Below are positions 1-8,404 of a stretch of 42,046 nucleotides of DNA, one piece after another. The translations under genes were made by a program, and so were the position numbers. The notes under the pieces were generated by a model. That model had not been told where the DNA came from. It saw only the letters and a list, made by a program, of their open reading frames with translations, and ran no database searches. How positions within the stretch are numbered: the first letter of the stretch is position 1; every line of letters begins with the position of its first letter. The DNA is from Bacteroidales bacterium (GTDB lineage Bacteria; Bacteroidota; Bacteroidia; Bacteroidales; P3), in the NCBI GenBank assembly GCA_017429685.1, contig JAFROL010000043.1, positions 1 to 42,046 of the forward strand, read 5' to 3'.

Positions 1-45
1 CTCTTTGTCAAATAATCCAATGCCTTGATTATTACGGTATTTCAT
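1..45 (-). CDS. Possible IS transposase, N-terminus only (runs off the window)
   Basis: Fifteen codons read from an ATG at position 45 towards the left edge, giving MKYRNNQGIGLFDKE. A short polar start followed by a LFD.E motif resembles the N-termini of IS5-type transposases of Bacteroidota, but this is too little for a firm family call. A good Bacteroidota promoter lies just upstream, which supports a real gene start. Everything beyond residue 15 lies outside the window. Confidence 0.4.
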   Translation of the reverse strand, partial: MKYRNNQGIGLFDKE

Positions 46-72
46 AGATGCTGTATTTTTCTGTTAATACTG

Positions 73-102
73 CAAAAATACGAAAAAATATTGATATAAC
101 AA
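73..102 (-). promoter_or_regulatory. Bacteroidota-type promoter for the leftward gene
   Basis: On the minus strand TATTTTTG (positions 80-73) matches the -7 consensus TAnnTTTG. A TTTG lies 19 bp upstream at about 103-100, which is the usual spacing. It points at the ATG at position 45. Confidence 0.5.
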
Positions 103-132
103 AATGAAATTTAGCTATTTAATTTATAGAAC

Positions 133-226
133 TCCCCATTAGTGAATTGTGGATAGACCGCGTCAGCCTCAGTTCTCCGTTCTCACATCTCCGTTCTCCG
201 CTCTCCGCTTTCCGCTTCTCCCGCCG
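133..226. repeat. Mixed simple-repeat element (GTGAAT arm, GACCGCGTCAGCC core, TTCTCCG/TTTCCGC arm)
   Basis: A short AGTGAATTGTGGATAG stretch leads into a GACCGCGTCAGCC core (about 156-168), followed by degenerate TTCTCCG and TTTCCGC heptamers up to about 226. The heptamer part encodes the last dozen residues of the neighbouring membrane protein on the minus strand. The same core and arms recur at many places in the window. Confidence 0.75.
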
Positions 227-1847
227 CCATCAGACATATGAACAGAGTCGAAAAAACACATCCTGCAAGAGTTTCAAGGGTATCTTCTGTAATAAAGGAT
301 ATTAGGACTATGCTGACGAACGCCAGCACTACTGGGATGCGCAGCAGCGACTGGCGGCGGAAAGCGTAGACGAAAAAGCAGCAGATAATACAAAAACCAA
401 CTATGCCAAACGAAACAAGAAACGTAATATACTGGTTGTGTGCGTGCTTATACGTACCTTGCAACGGCGATTGCCTAACGGCGAGCTCCCGGTGGCATTC
501 GTCCACCACATCGCCGGTACCGACACCAGCCACGGGATGCTTGCAGAAAGTGCACCAGGCATTTTTCCACAATTCGAAACGCTGCAGCATCGTGAAGTCT
601 TTGACAGCACCGAAATTTCTGTAGCATTCGTATTCGAAAAACATCACATAGTACATCTTGCGAAGCGACGAGCCGTTGACGTATACCGGATTGGCGATGC
701 CCTTCTCTATGGCACGCACATCGTCGTCGCCAAGCAGCGACACACCCACGCTGTCCTTGGTGGCACCAATGGCGTTGAGGTAGCGCAACAGCGTGGGATA
801 GACCGTATACTCATTGTCCGTAGTGTCGTCCAAACCCACAGAGCTGCGTTTTGCCCATTCGCGTTCCAGCTCGGAGCGGCAGATATAGTTGTTCACATAA
901 TTGCCGTTCTCTATCAGACCGTCCTGCTTATGCTGATAGGAATTGCCGTTGGCCGTAAGCGGACGCAGTGGCTCGTTGGCAAGGGGTATGGGGGTATAGT
1001 AGTCGTTATACATTCCCACCGAAACGAGCAGTGTAACCGCTACAACCAGCAATGCAGCAGACATTGCCATAAATGCCACGAACTTGTTGCCGATACGGCG
1101 CCAGAAAACGACAAGCAGCAGCACCGCCGTGACAAAAAGCATCACAAATGCAGTATAGGAGCGCAACTTGAACAGAAAATCTATCAGCGACACCGTCACA
1201 AGCAGCATCAGCCATAACAGCCAGTCAGCGTAAGGCCTGCGGGCCTTGCGTCCACCGGATGATGCACCCTCCAGCCTTTTGGCCCGCTCTACGCCAAACC
1301 AGGCAATCACGACGATGGCAAGACACACATTCATCGAAAACCGAATGTGCGAGATGAAAGGGATAATCTGACGATAAGGCAGGTCGGGGATCGTGGCGAT
1401 GCGTATGCGCCCAATGACGGTGGCCACAAATACCGTCGACACAAAAGTGAAAAGCAGCCACGTAAGCCGCTTGCGACCCAGTGGCCGCGAAGTCAACACG
1501 ACAAGGGGAATAGCCAACAAAGGCAGCTTCTTGAATATATCGTTCCAACCGTAAGCCACATTCTCGGTACCGATCATCCACACCAGATGGACGCCCATCA
1601 GCACAAGGAACGCCCACAGCAGCGGGCAGTTTCGTGCACGGTTCCATTTGGCACGCATATCCCATTCCAGAGCCCAGTTGACGGCCAACAATATCTCCAT
1701 TCCGCTCATCATAAAATTACTGACAGGCTGCGCGCCAATCAGCACAAAAAGCAGCAGGAAATATATGGCGTTGTGGACTGTGAGCCGCCACGAAACGGCA
1801 CCACTACTGTCAACAACCGGAGGAAAATATGTCTTTAATAAATTCAA
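183..1847 (-). CDS. O-antigen ligase/polymerase-like membrane protein (Wzy_C/RfaL type)
   Basis: 554 residues with about a dozen hydrophobic segments and one large non-membrane region (roughly residues 290-430). After it comes a motif typical of the Wzy_C/O-antigen ligase family: GVGTGD followed by KHAHNQY (roughly residues 445-475). Family members join or polymerise lipid-linked glycans on the periplasmic face of the inner membrane. The start MNLLKTYFPP is the first ATG of the frame. The extreme C-terminus (AESGERRTEM) is encoded by a GCGGAAA-type repeat, so the natural end of the protein has probably been replaced or extended. No other glycan genes are beside it. The family call is good; the substrate is unknown. 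Confidence 0.7.
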   Translation of the reverse strand: MNLLKTYFPPVVDSSGAVSWRLTVHNAIYFLLLFVLIGAQPVSNFMMSGMEILLAVNWALEWDMRAKWNRARNCPLLWAFLVLMGVHLVWMIGTENVAYGWNDIFKKLPLLAIPLVVLTSRPLGRKRLTWLLFTFVSTVFVATVIGRIRIATIPDLPYRQIIPFISHIRFSMNVCLAIVVIAWFGVERAKRLEGASSGGRKARRPYADWLLWLMLLVTVSLIDFLFKLRSYTAFVMLFVTAVLLLVVFWRRIGNKFVAFMAMSAALLVVAVTLLVSVGMYNDYYTPIPLANEPLRPLTANGNSYQHKQDGLIENGNYVNNYICRSELEREWAKRSSVGLDDTTDNEYTVYPTLLRYLNAIGATKDSVGVSLLGDDDVRAIEKGIANPVYVNGSSLRKMYYVMFFEYECYRNFGAVKDFTMLQRFELWKNAWCTFCKHPVAGVGTGDVVDECHRELAVRQSPLQGTYKHAHNQYITFLVSFGIVGFCIICCFFVYAFRRQSLLRIPVVLAFVSIVLISFITEDTLETLAGCVFSTLFICLMAAGEAESGERRTEM

Positions 1848-1872
1848 AATCTGTCGAAAATAAAGTTTAAAT

Positions 1873-1965
1873 TACTAGTGAACTGTAAATTGTAAATTGA
1901 ACTGTAAATTATAATATAAATAGAGAATAGTGAATAGTGAATTGACCGCGCCAGCCACTAACGCA
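1873..1965. repeat. Simple-repeat arms with GACCGCGCCAGCCACTAACGC core
   Basis: Repeats of AACTGTAAATTG and GAATAGTGAAT are followed by the core GACCGCGCCAGCC and ACTAACGCAATAA. This is the same composite layout as the elements near 160, 27400, 37220, 37940 and 38900. Confidence 0.7.
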
Positions 1966-1980
1966 ATAATACGTATTGTC

Positions 1981-2064
1981 CCTTTAACTTCCTTTAACTT
2001 CCTTTAACTTCCTTTAACTTCCCTTCTAACTTCCTTTAACTACCCTTTAACTTCCCTTTAACTC
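1981..2064. repeat. Decamer tandem array CCTTTAACTT
   Basis: Four perfect copies of CCTTTAACTT (1981-2020) are followed by four to five slightly altered copies (CCCTTCTAACTT, CCTTTAACTA, CCCTTTAACTT, CCCTTTAACT). The array ends 7 bp before the stop codon of the S41 protease gene and lies in the 3' flank of that gene. Confidence 0.9.
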
Positions 2065-2071
2065 CCCCAAA

Positions 2072-3730
2072 TTAACGCTTCAGCGTCTTATTGTACAACG
2101 CCTTATCGTGCAGCACCTCGCAGGCCTTAAGCACGTCGGGGTCCGTAACCAACGACCCTTCGAGGCGACCTGCCGCATAGTAGTAGCGAACAAGTATCTC
2201 GGCTTTAAGCATCTCACTGATTTCCTTGCGGAACTTGACCAAGTCGTCGCCCTTGTCTTTCTTCAGCTGCGATTCCAGTTGCTCAATGTTCTGCGACAGT
2301 GCCTCGTAGTAGTTTTCTTCTTTTGCGGATTCTTTCAAATCCTTGAGGATATGTTCCGTATTGGTAGAATAGCTGTAGTCTTTATCTGCCAAATAGTGGC
2401 AAAAATCGTCGTAAATCTCGTCGGTGACCTTGAATTCTGACGGTGAAGCAACCGTGGGGTGTTTTTTCACAAATTCAGTGACATAGTTGAAAATATGGAA
2501 TTTCGACACCAGTGTCGCTGCCAATGCCGACATATATTCCGGTTCGACCTCGATGTCGGGCTCGATACCGAAGCCGTCATACACCGTGCGGCCATTCAAA
2601 GTCTGGAACGCCGTCTTGAGCGAATCGGGCACCTTCGTTGCGCGTCCGTTTTCGTCCTTATGGCTATAGTCGAGCGCTTGGATGCAACGCCCACTGGGGA
2701 TATAGTATTTCGAAACCGTCACCTTCATCTGGCTGTTATATGCAAGCGGCAAAACGTTCTGCACCAAGCCTTTCCCGAACGAACGCGAACCGACAATGAC
2801 GGCTCGGTCCAAGTCCTGCAGGCTGCCCGCGGTGATTTCCGAGGCCGAAGCGCTGTAGGCGTTGATGAGCACCGCCACAGGCATTTCGGTATCTTCGGGA
2901 GCCATACGTGTATAACTTCTTGTATTTTTGGAGGCTATCTTGCCTTTTGTTTCGACAATCAGCTGACCCTTCTTGACAAAAACATTAACCAGATCGACAG
3001 CTTCGTTCATCAGACCGCCACCGTTGTTGCGCAGGTCGAGGATGAATCCTTCCATTCCGGGATTCTCTCGTTTCAGGCGAGTAAAAGCGTCGCGGACATT
3101 CTTGGCGGCATCCTGCGTGAATTCGTCGAGTTTCACATATCCGATATTGCCAGGCAGCATACCGCTATACGGCACATTGGGCAGTTTGATTTCGGCACGT
3201 GTGATTGTCTTCTCGAATGTCTTGCCATCGCGTTCAAGTTTTAGGACCAGGTCTGTACCTGCCTGGCCACGCATCGCCGAACTGACATCAGCGTTGTTTT
3301 TGCCTTCGGTCGACTCGCCATTGACAGCGAGGATGCGGTCGCCGGCACGCAGACCAGCCTTGTCGGCCGGAAGATCTTTGTAAGGCTCCGAAATATAGAT
3401 TTTGCCACCCTGCTGATGGATCAACGAGCCGATGCCGCCATACTGTCCCAGCAGCTGAAGCTTAACATCCTCCATATCCGACTCGGGATAGTAAACCGTA
3501 TAGGGGTCCAGCGACGAAAGCATTGCATCGATGGCTTTCTTCATCGTCGCTCCGGGGTCGACATCATCAACATAATTCAAATAGAGCGTCTGATACAGCT
3601 TGCTGAAAATCTCCAAGTTCTTCGACAACTCGAAACTGCGGTCGCTGGGCTGCGACGGCTGCGAGCACACAACGCCCAAATGCATCCAAATCAGGACTAA
3701 TGCAAAAATAGCTACGAATCTTTTCAACAT
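2072..3730 (-). CDS. S41 family C-terminal processing peptidase (CtpA/Prc-like)
   Basis: Periplasmic serine protease that trims C-termini of envelope proteins. I start it at the ATG at 3730 (MLKRFVAIFALVL), giving 552 residues with a signal peptide ending near CSQPS. The frame stays open 14 codons upstream, but that stretch overlaps a terminator-like hairpin. Order: N-terminal helices, a PDZ domain (around residues 90-170, with GLRAGDRILAVNG), then the protease core with the catalytic serine in YSASASE and the lysine in SFGKGLVQ. The C-terminal helical extension of about 180 residues is common in Bacteroidota members. Substrates are unknown. Confidence 0.93.
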   Translation of the reverse strand: MLKRFVAIFALVLIWMHLGVVCSQPSQPSDRSFELSKNLEIFSKLYQTLYLNYVDDVDPGATMKKAIDAMLSSLDPYTVYYPESDMEDVKLQLLGQYGGIGSLIHQQGGKIYISEPYKDLPADKAGLRAGDRILAVNGESTEGKNNADVSSAMRGQAGTDLVLKLERDGKTFEKTITRAEIKLPNVPYSGMLPGNIGYVKLDEFTQDAAKNVRDAFTRLKRENPGMEGFILDLRNNGGGLMNEAVDLVNVFVKKGQLIVETKGKIASKNTRSYTRMAPEDTEMPVAVLINAYSASASEITAGSLQDLDRAVIVGSRSFGKGLVQNVLPLAYNSQMKVTVSKYYIPSGRCIQALDYSHKDENGRATKVPDSLKTAFQTLNGRTVYDGFGIEPDIEVEPEYMSALAATLVSKFHIFNYVTEFVKKHPTVASPSEFKVTDEIYDDFCHYLADKDYSYSTNTEHILKDLKESAKEENYYEALSQNIEQLESQLKKDKGDDLVKFRKEISEMLKAEILVRYYYAAGRLEGSLVTDPDVLKACEVLHDKALYNKTLKR

Positions 3731-3760
3731 ATAAATAATATTTAGTGTTTCAATAAACGA

Positions 3761-3788
3761 ATATGGCCGCATTTTATTGCGGCCATAT
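3761..3788 (-). terminator. Hairpin between antiporter and S41 genes
   Basis: An 11-bp perfect stem (ATATGGCCGCA pairing with TGCGGCCATAT) with a 6-base loop. It lies downstream of the antiporter gene and upstream of the protease ATG at 3730. The T-run is weak, so it may be an attenuating rather than a strong terminator. Confidence 0.55.
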
Positions 3789-3804
3789 AAAATTAATTTA
3801 GTTT

Positions 3805-3897
3805 AGTGACCTGTGAGCAGTGACCTGTGACACGAACGAGTCAGCCCGCTTTCCGCTTTCCGTTTTCCGTTTTCCGCTTTTCGTTTTCCACTTTCCT
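3805..3897. repeat. Composite repeat: GTGACCTGTGA arm plus TTTCCGC heptamers
   Basis: GTGACCTGTGAGCAGTGACCTGTGA is followed by CGAACGAGTCAGCCC and then about eight TTTCCGC/TTTTCCG units. It reaches the last codon of the antiporter gene on the minus strand. Confidence 0.8.
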
Positions 3898-6142
3898 AAT
3901 CTCTCGTAAACTTGTGGATATCCAGCTCGTCGGGCGAAACGAACCATACGATGTCGCCCTCCTGGAAACGTGTCACAGAGCGCGGATTGAGGATTTGCTG
4001 GCCTGCGCGTTCGATGGCAATAATCATTGCGTGGTAATGCTGCGAGAACTGCGACTCCGCAATAGTCTGCCCTATAAACGGATTATTGTCGTGAACCGTA
4101 AGGCGGTAAATGTTAAGCTCGTTGTCGCTATGGTCGTGGATAAGCATATCCGGCTCGACCTCGAGCACAGTGCGCAGATGGGCTATCTGGTCCTCGCTGC
4201 CCATCACCGACAGGCGGTCGCCGGGCAGGATAAGCATCTCTTTCTGAGGCAGGTCGTAGACCGAACCCGCACGTTCGACGGAGACAACATTGATACCGTA
4301 GTCCTCACGGAAATTGGTGTCCATCAGGCGACGTCCGGCATAGGGCGAATACTGCGTGACGGGAATCCGCTCCAGATAGAAATTGTTTTCCAGCAGCGTA
4401 GGAATCTTGAACGACTGCTGAGCCTGGCGAGAGTTGAAATTCGACACAAACTGATTCTCGATGCGCTGGTAAAATCCGATAATACGCTTCGAAAACAGCA
4501 TCATAAGCACAATGAACACCGCCAGGATGATGAGGAAACCAACAGCAAGATGGATGTAGCGGCCAATGACCAGTCCGACAAAAAACAGCGCAAGGAAATA
4601 GCGCAGCAGAAGCACCGGAATGACGATAGCCTGATTGTAGTCACTCGAATCCAACAATCCCTTTATTTTCAAACGATTGACACCACGCACAGCCAAAGCC
4701 CACACAAAGGGAAGTATGGCCACCAGCGTCGCCACCATACCTATCAGGTTGCCCCACAGCGACGGGTCGCCGCCGGAGGTCACGAAAAAGCGGTTAAGGA
4801 AAGGCTTCAGCAGCGTGAACGACAACAGGCAGATGGCTGCATTGATGACGCCATAGAGCAGTATTGACGAGAACTGTTTTTTCAGGAACGTGCGCACCTG
4901 GCTCGACTTGTTGGTCTGCTTGGCCGAGTTGCTGTAGCGGTCCAGAGCCTCCATCACGCGGCGCGGAATGCGGGGCTCGACCTTGTTGTAGATAGGCACA
5001 GCGCCCTTGATCATATAGGGCGTCACAAACGTGGTGACAATCGACACCGAAACGATTATCGGATAAAGGTCAGGGTTGATGACGCCAAACGAAAGGCCCA
5101 ACCCGGCAATGATGAACGAGAACTCGCCGATTTGGCAGAAACAGAATCCCGACTGGACTGCCGTCTTCAGGTTCTTGCCCGAAAGGGCGAAACCAAGCGT
5201 GGCGGCCGACGATTTGAAGATGATGACCGTGGCGGCGATGATAAGTATCGGCACAAGGTATTTGACCAGAATCTGCGGGTCGACAAGCATACCGACCGAC
5301 ACGAAAAACACAGCACAGAAAAGGTTTTTTATTGGCGTGATGATGCGGTGAATAACGTCGGCCTCAATCGTTTCGGCCAGGATGGCTCCCATCACGAAGG
5401 CTCCCAGAGCCGTCGAAAAACCAGCATACGAGGCCATCACAACCATTCCGAAGCACAGACCCACAGCCACGATACAGAGCGTCTCCTCGGTCATATAGCG
5501 GCGCATCCAACGCAAGAACGTAGGAATCAGGAATATGCCAAAAACAAACCAAACGATGAGGAAGAACACAAGCTTGACGAGACTCATAACCAGCTCTCCA
5601 CCGTCGAAACTCTTGCTGACCGACACCGTTGACAGTATAACCAGCAGCAGGACAGCTATCATATCCTCGACAATCAGCACCGCCGTCACCGACGACGTGA
5701 ACTTCTGCTGCTTAAGCTTCAAATCCTCGAACGACTTGATAATGATCGACGTAGACGAAATCGACAGCATACATCCAAGAAAGATGCAGTCCATCGCCTG
5801 CCAACCCAGCAACCGGCCCACACTGGAGCCAATGAGGAACATTATCGCCAACTCGGTCAGAGCCGTGATGGCACCGGTCGAACCGACCTTCTTCAACTTC
5901 TTGATACTGAATTCCAAGCCCAAAGCAAACATCAGGAAGACGATTCCGATGTCGCTCCACACGTGCACGTCGGCAGCATCCTTGATTGCGGGAAACCACG
6001 GAAAATAGGGACCAATGAAGAATCCCGCTACGATGTATCCAAGCACCAGAGGCTGCTTGAGCCATTTGAAAACCACGGTAATGACTCCGGCGGTAACCAA
6101 AATGATGGCAAGGTCGAGAAAGAGAGGCGGCAATGAGGACAT
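3896..6142 (-). CDS. CPA2-type cation:proton antiporter with two RCK_C domains
   Basis: 748 residues. The first ~390 form a Na+/H+-exchanger domain of the CPA2 family (KefB/KefC-like) with about 12 TM segments, including FLMFALGLEFS and the conserved STSIIIKSFEDLKLK and ALGAFVMGA stretches. A second set of about four hydrophobic segments lies at roughly 430-560. Two consecutive RCK_C (TrkA_C) regulatory domains follow (about 590-670 and 675-748, with LPGDRLSVMG and FQEGDIVWFV). It probably exports K+ or Na+ against protons, with ligand gating through the RCK_C domains. No NAD-binding RCK_N domain is visible. Start MSSLPPLF is the first ATG and lies about 65 bp downstream of a -7 element. Confidence 0.9.
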   Translation of the reverse strand: MSSLPPLFLDLAIILVTAGVITVVFKWLKQPLVLGYIVAGFFIGPYFPWFPAIKDAADVHVWSDIGIVFLMFALGLEFSIKKLKKVGSTGAITALTELAIMFLIGSSVGRLLGWQAMDCIFLGCMLSISSTSIIIKSFEDLKLKQQKFTSSVTAVLIVEDMIAVLLLVILSTVSVSKSFDGGELVMSLVKLVFFLIVWFVFGIFLIPTFLRWMRRYMTEETLCIVAVGLCFGMVVMASYAGFSTALGAFVMGAILAETIEADVIHRIITPIKNLFCAVFFVSVGMLVDPQILVKYLVPILIIAATVIIFKSSAATLGFALSGKNLKTAVQSGFCFCQIGEFSFIIAGLGLSFGVINPDLYPIIVSVSIVTTFVTPYMIKGAVPIYNKVEPRIPRRVMEALDRYSNSAKQTNKSSQVRTFLKKQFSSILLYGVINAAICLLSFTLLKPFLNRFFVTSGGDPSLWGNLIGMVATLVAILPFVWALAVRGVNRLKIKGLLDSSDYNQAIVIPVLLLRYFLALFFVGLVIGRYIHLAVGFLIILAVFIVLMMLFSKRIIGFYQRIENQFVSNFNSRQAQQSFKIPTLLENNFYLERIPVTQYSPYAGRRLMDTNFREDYGINVVSVERAGSVYDLPQKEMLILPGDRLSVMGSEDQIAHLRTVLEVEPDMLIHDHSDNELNIYRLTVHDNNPFIGQTIAESQFSQHYHAMIIAIERAGQQILNPRSVTRFQEGDIVWFVSPDELDIHKFTRD

Positions 6143-6207
6143 AGGGACTTTTTTATTTCGTTAGACTTGTGTTGTTTCGGGCGAAAAACAGTTTTCAAAA
6201 CAAAGTG

Positions 6208-6215
6208 CAAAGATA
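6208..6215 (-). promoter_or_regulatory. -7 element (TATCTTTG) for the antiporter gene
   Basis: Minus-strand TATCTTTG matches TAnnTTTG. No convincing -33 TTG is visible 19 bp upstream. Confidence 0.5.
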
Positions 6216-6256
6216 CGACTTTTTCGGGATATTAACAGTATTTTATTAATTTTTAC

Positions 6257-6264
6257 TAATTTTG
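6257..6264 (+). promoter_or_regulatory. -7 element (TAATTTTG) for the Mpv17-like gene
   Basis: Plus-strand TAATTTTG lies 60 bp upstream of the ATG at 6324, divergent from the antiporter promoter. The -33 element is not clear. Confidence 0.45.
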
Positions 6265-6323
6265 CAGAAGCTACAACACGCAAACCATACATCGAAACAT
6301 CACATATACAAATACTTAAAAAA

Positions 6324-7022
6324 ATGAAAAAACAAGACTGGATACTCATTTTGTGCGTCGTCGCCGTACTGGCGCCTTTTTTCATCCCCGCCACCGGCTT
6401 CTTCGACTGGTTCAACAGCGCCACGGCCAACCACCCCTACATTATGGCCTTCTTCAAGTTCGCCATCCTCGCCACCCTCGGCGAATGCCTGGCACTGCGC
6501 ATCCGCGAAGGCGTCTACAACAAACCCGGCTTCGGCATCGTCCCGCGAATGATGGTGTGGGGCTTCCTCGGTATGTGCATCGCTATGGCGATGGTCATCT
6601 TCAAGACCGGCGTACCTGCCTTCCTCGGCAGCCTCGGATGGAAAGAGGCCGCAGCCCTCTTTGCCGCGCCCACGCTGACGTGGGGCAAACTCGGCGTCGC
6701 ATTTGCAGTCAGCGTGCTGATGAACAGCATCTTCGCACCGGTGATGATGACCTTCCACAAGTGCACCGACATACATATCCTCGACAATGGCGGCACCGTC
6801 CGCGGACTGCTGCGACCGATGAAGATGCGCGAAATCTTCGCCACCAAGGTCAACTGGGACGTGCAGTGGAACTTCGTGATAAAGAAGACCATACCCCTCT
6901 TTTGGTTCCCGGCACACACCATCACCTTCATCCTGCCGCCCACCTTCCAGGTCCTCTTCGCAGCCCTGCTCGGCGTGGCCCTCGGCCTCATCCTGGCCCT
7001 CGCCGCCGGAAAAAGCAAATAA
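6324..7022 (+). CDS. Small polytopic membrane protein, Mpv17/PMP22-like
   Basis: 232 residues with about five hydrophobic segments. The C-terminal part has W-D-V-Q-W-N-F, then LFWFPAHTITFILPP and FQVLFAALLG. This follows the spacing of the Mpv17/PMP22 signature (W-P..Q..NF..VP..-RVL....-W), known best from eukaryotic organelle membranes. I see the pattern by eye; the homology is an inference. The gene stands alone, with its own -7 element upstream and a long palindrome just downstream. Function unknown; channel activity is proposed for eukaryotic members. Confidence 0.55.
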   Translation: MKKQDWILILCVVAVLAPFFIPATGFFDWFNSATANHPYIMAFFKFAILATLGECLALRIREGVYNKPGFGIVPRMMVWGFLGMCIAMAMVIFKTGVPAFLGSLGWKEAAALFAAPTLTWGKLGVAFAVSVLMNSIFAPVMMTFHKCTDIHILDNGGTVRGLLRPMKMREIFATKVNWDVQWNFVIKKTIPLFWFPAHTITFILPPTFQVLFAALLGVALGLILALAAGKSK

Positions 7023-7058
7023 TCCAACCCCTTCTAAAACCCTAAAAAACAACACCCT

Positions 7059-7165
7059 CTATGCCCGTTGTACGCTATATGTACGCTATTTGTACGGTAT
7101 TTGTACGCTTTCGAAGCGTACAAATACCGTACAAATAGCGTACATATAGCGTACAACGGGCATAG
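7059..7165. repeat. 107-bp near-perfect palindrome (52-bp arms, 3-base loop)
   Basis: Positions 7059-7110 and 7114-7165 are exact reverse complements around TCG. Each arm is itself built of related units of 10-11 bp (TGTACGCTAT, TGTACGCTAT, TGTACGGTAT, TGTACGCTT). No open frame or T-run accompanies it. It lies 36 bp after the Mpv17-like stop and 57 bp before the porin ATG. It would fold into a single very long RNA hairpin or extrude as a DNA cruciform. Confidence 0.97.
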
Positions 7166-7222
7166 CAGGTACCTCAAGGGTCTATCTATCAACCGAATAT
7201 AAAGAAAAGAACACACAATAGT

Positions 7223-8404
7223 ATGAAAAAGAGCGCCTTACTGATTTTATCGCTTGCGCTGGGTTTTGCAGTGCAAGCCCAAAACGATACCGACTCGAAG
7301 CCGTTCCGCTTTGATTTCCACGGCTTTGTCAATCCCCACTTCTACGCCGACAGCCGCTCGGTGGTCGGCGGCCGCGAGGATATGATGCTCTTCTACCCCA
7401 AGCCCATCGCCATCGACGCCAACGGACGCGACCTGAACGACGGCTGGCAGGCCAATATGATGAGCATCACCACGCGCCTGAACCTGGGCGTCACCGGACC
7501 TGACGTGCTGGGAGCCAAGACTTTCGCCTCCGTCGAAGGCGACTTCACGGGCAGCACCAATGCCAGCAACAACGACCTGCGCCTGCGCCACGCCTACATC
7601 AGCCTCGACTGGGAACGCGGCGGCGCGCTGCTGGTCGGACAGTACTGGTACGCTATGGTCATCCCCGAGATTATGCCGATGACCAACCCGCTCAATATGG
7701 GCGCGCCGTTCCACCCCTACGCCCGCTACAACCAGGTGCGCTACCGCATCCCACTGGGCCCGGTCGAAATCGCCGCCACGGCGATGTGGCAGCTCGACAA
7801 CGCCAGCCAGGGCCTGCTGAACGGCGCAGCGGCGACCAGCACCCTCTTTGCACGCAACAGCCTGATACCCGAACTGAATCTCCGCGTGATGTACTGCACT
7901 CCGTCACTGCTTTTTGGCGGCGCCGCCAATCTCAAAACCATCCAGCCCATCGTGCCCGACGTCGAACAGCGCCTGCACTCGTCGCCGAGCTACACCATTT
8001 TCGGCAAGGCGAGAGTCGGACAACTCGACATCAAGGCGCAGACGCTGCTCAACAACAGCCTCTACGAGGGTTGCTCGCTGGGCGGATACCTGATGCTGGC
8101 CGACTCGACCTTCAGCGACTGGCACTTCAACACCGTGTGGGTCGACCTTTCGCGCAACGCAGGCCATTGGCGGCCAGGCCTTTTCCTCGGCTACGCCAAA
8201 AACAAGGACTTCGGCAACACCGGCTATGCCAACTGCTTCGGCCGCGGCCACGACATCGAATACCTGTGGCGCATCCAGCCCCGCCTGACCTATCGAAGCG
8301 GCAAAGCCCTCAGTTTCACCGCCGAAGCGGAATACACCAAAGCTGGCTACAACACCCCCGTCGGCAATCTGCGACTGTCATTAACTATGCAATATGATTT
8401 CTAA
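7223..8404 (+). CDS. Outer-membrane porin-like beta-barrel protein
   Basis: 393 residues with a clear signal peptide (MKKSALLILSLALGFAVQAQ). The rest is made of alternating strands such as RFDFHGFVNPHFY, RLNLGVTGP and KTFASVEGDFTG, and ends in an aromatic residue (LSLTMQYDF), the classic outer-membrane barrel terminus. The pattern near residues 100-160 (RLRHAYISLDW..GALLVGQYW) resembles DcaP-like trimeric porins. Likely a diffusion pore in the outer membrane; the substrate is unknown. Its 3' end overlaps the PHP phosphatase start by 11 bp, so the two are probably translated from one message. Confidence 0.75.
   Translation: MKKSALLILSLALGFAVQAQNDTDSKPFRFDFHGFVNPHFYADSRSVVGGREDMMLFYPKPIAIDANGRDLNDGWQANMMSITTRLNLGVTGPDVLGAKTFASVEGDFTGSTNASNNDLRLRHAYISLDWERGGALLVGQYWYAMVIPEIMPMTNPLNMGAPFHPYARYNQVRYRIPLGPVEIAATAMWQLDNASQGLLNGAAATSTLFARNSLIPELNLRVMYCTPSLLFGGAANLKTIQPIVPDVEQRLHSSPSYTIFGKARVGQLDIKAQTLLNNSLYEGCSLGGYLMLADSTFSDWHFNTVWVDLSRNAGHWRPGLFLGYAKNKDFGNTGYANCFGRGHDIEYLWRIQPRLTYRSGKALSFTAEAEYTKAGYNTPVGNLRLSLTMQYDF

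Noticed and set aside
438-1217. 259-codon plus-strand frame inside the O-antigen ligase-like gene
   Set aside because: His/Arg/Gln-rich shadow of the minus-strand membrane protein, which has TM segments and the Wzy_C motif.
3731-3772. N-terminal extension of the S41 protease (MRPYSFIETLNIIY)
   Set aside because: It overlaps the terminator hairpin and would bury the signal peptide that begins at 3730.
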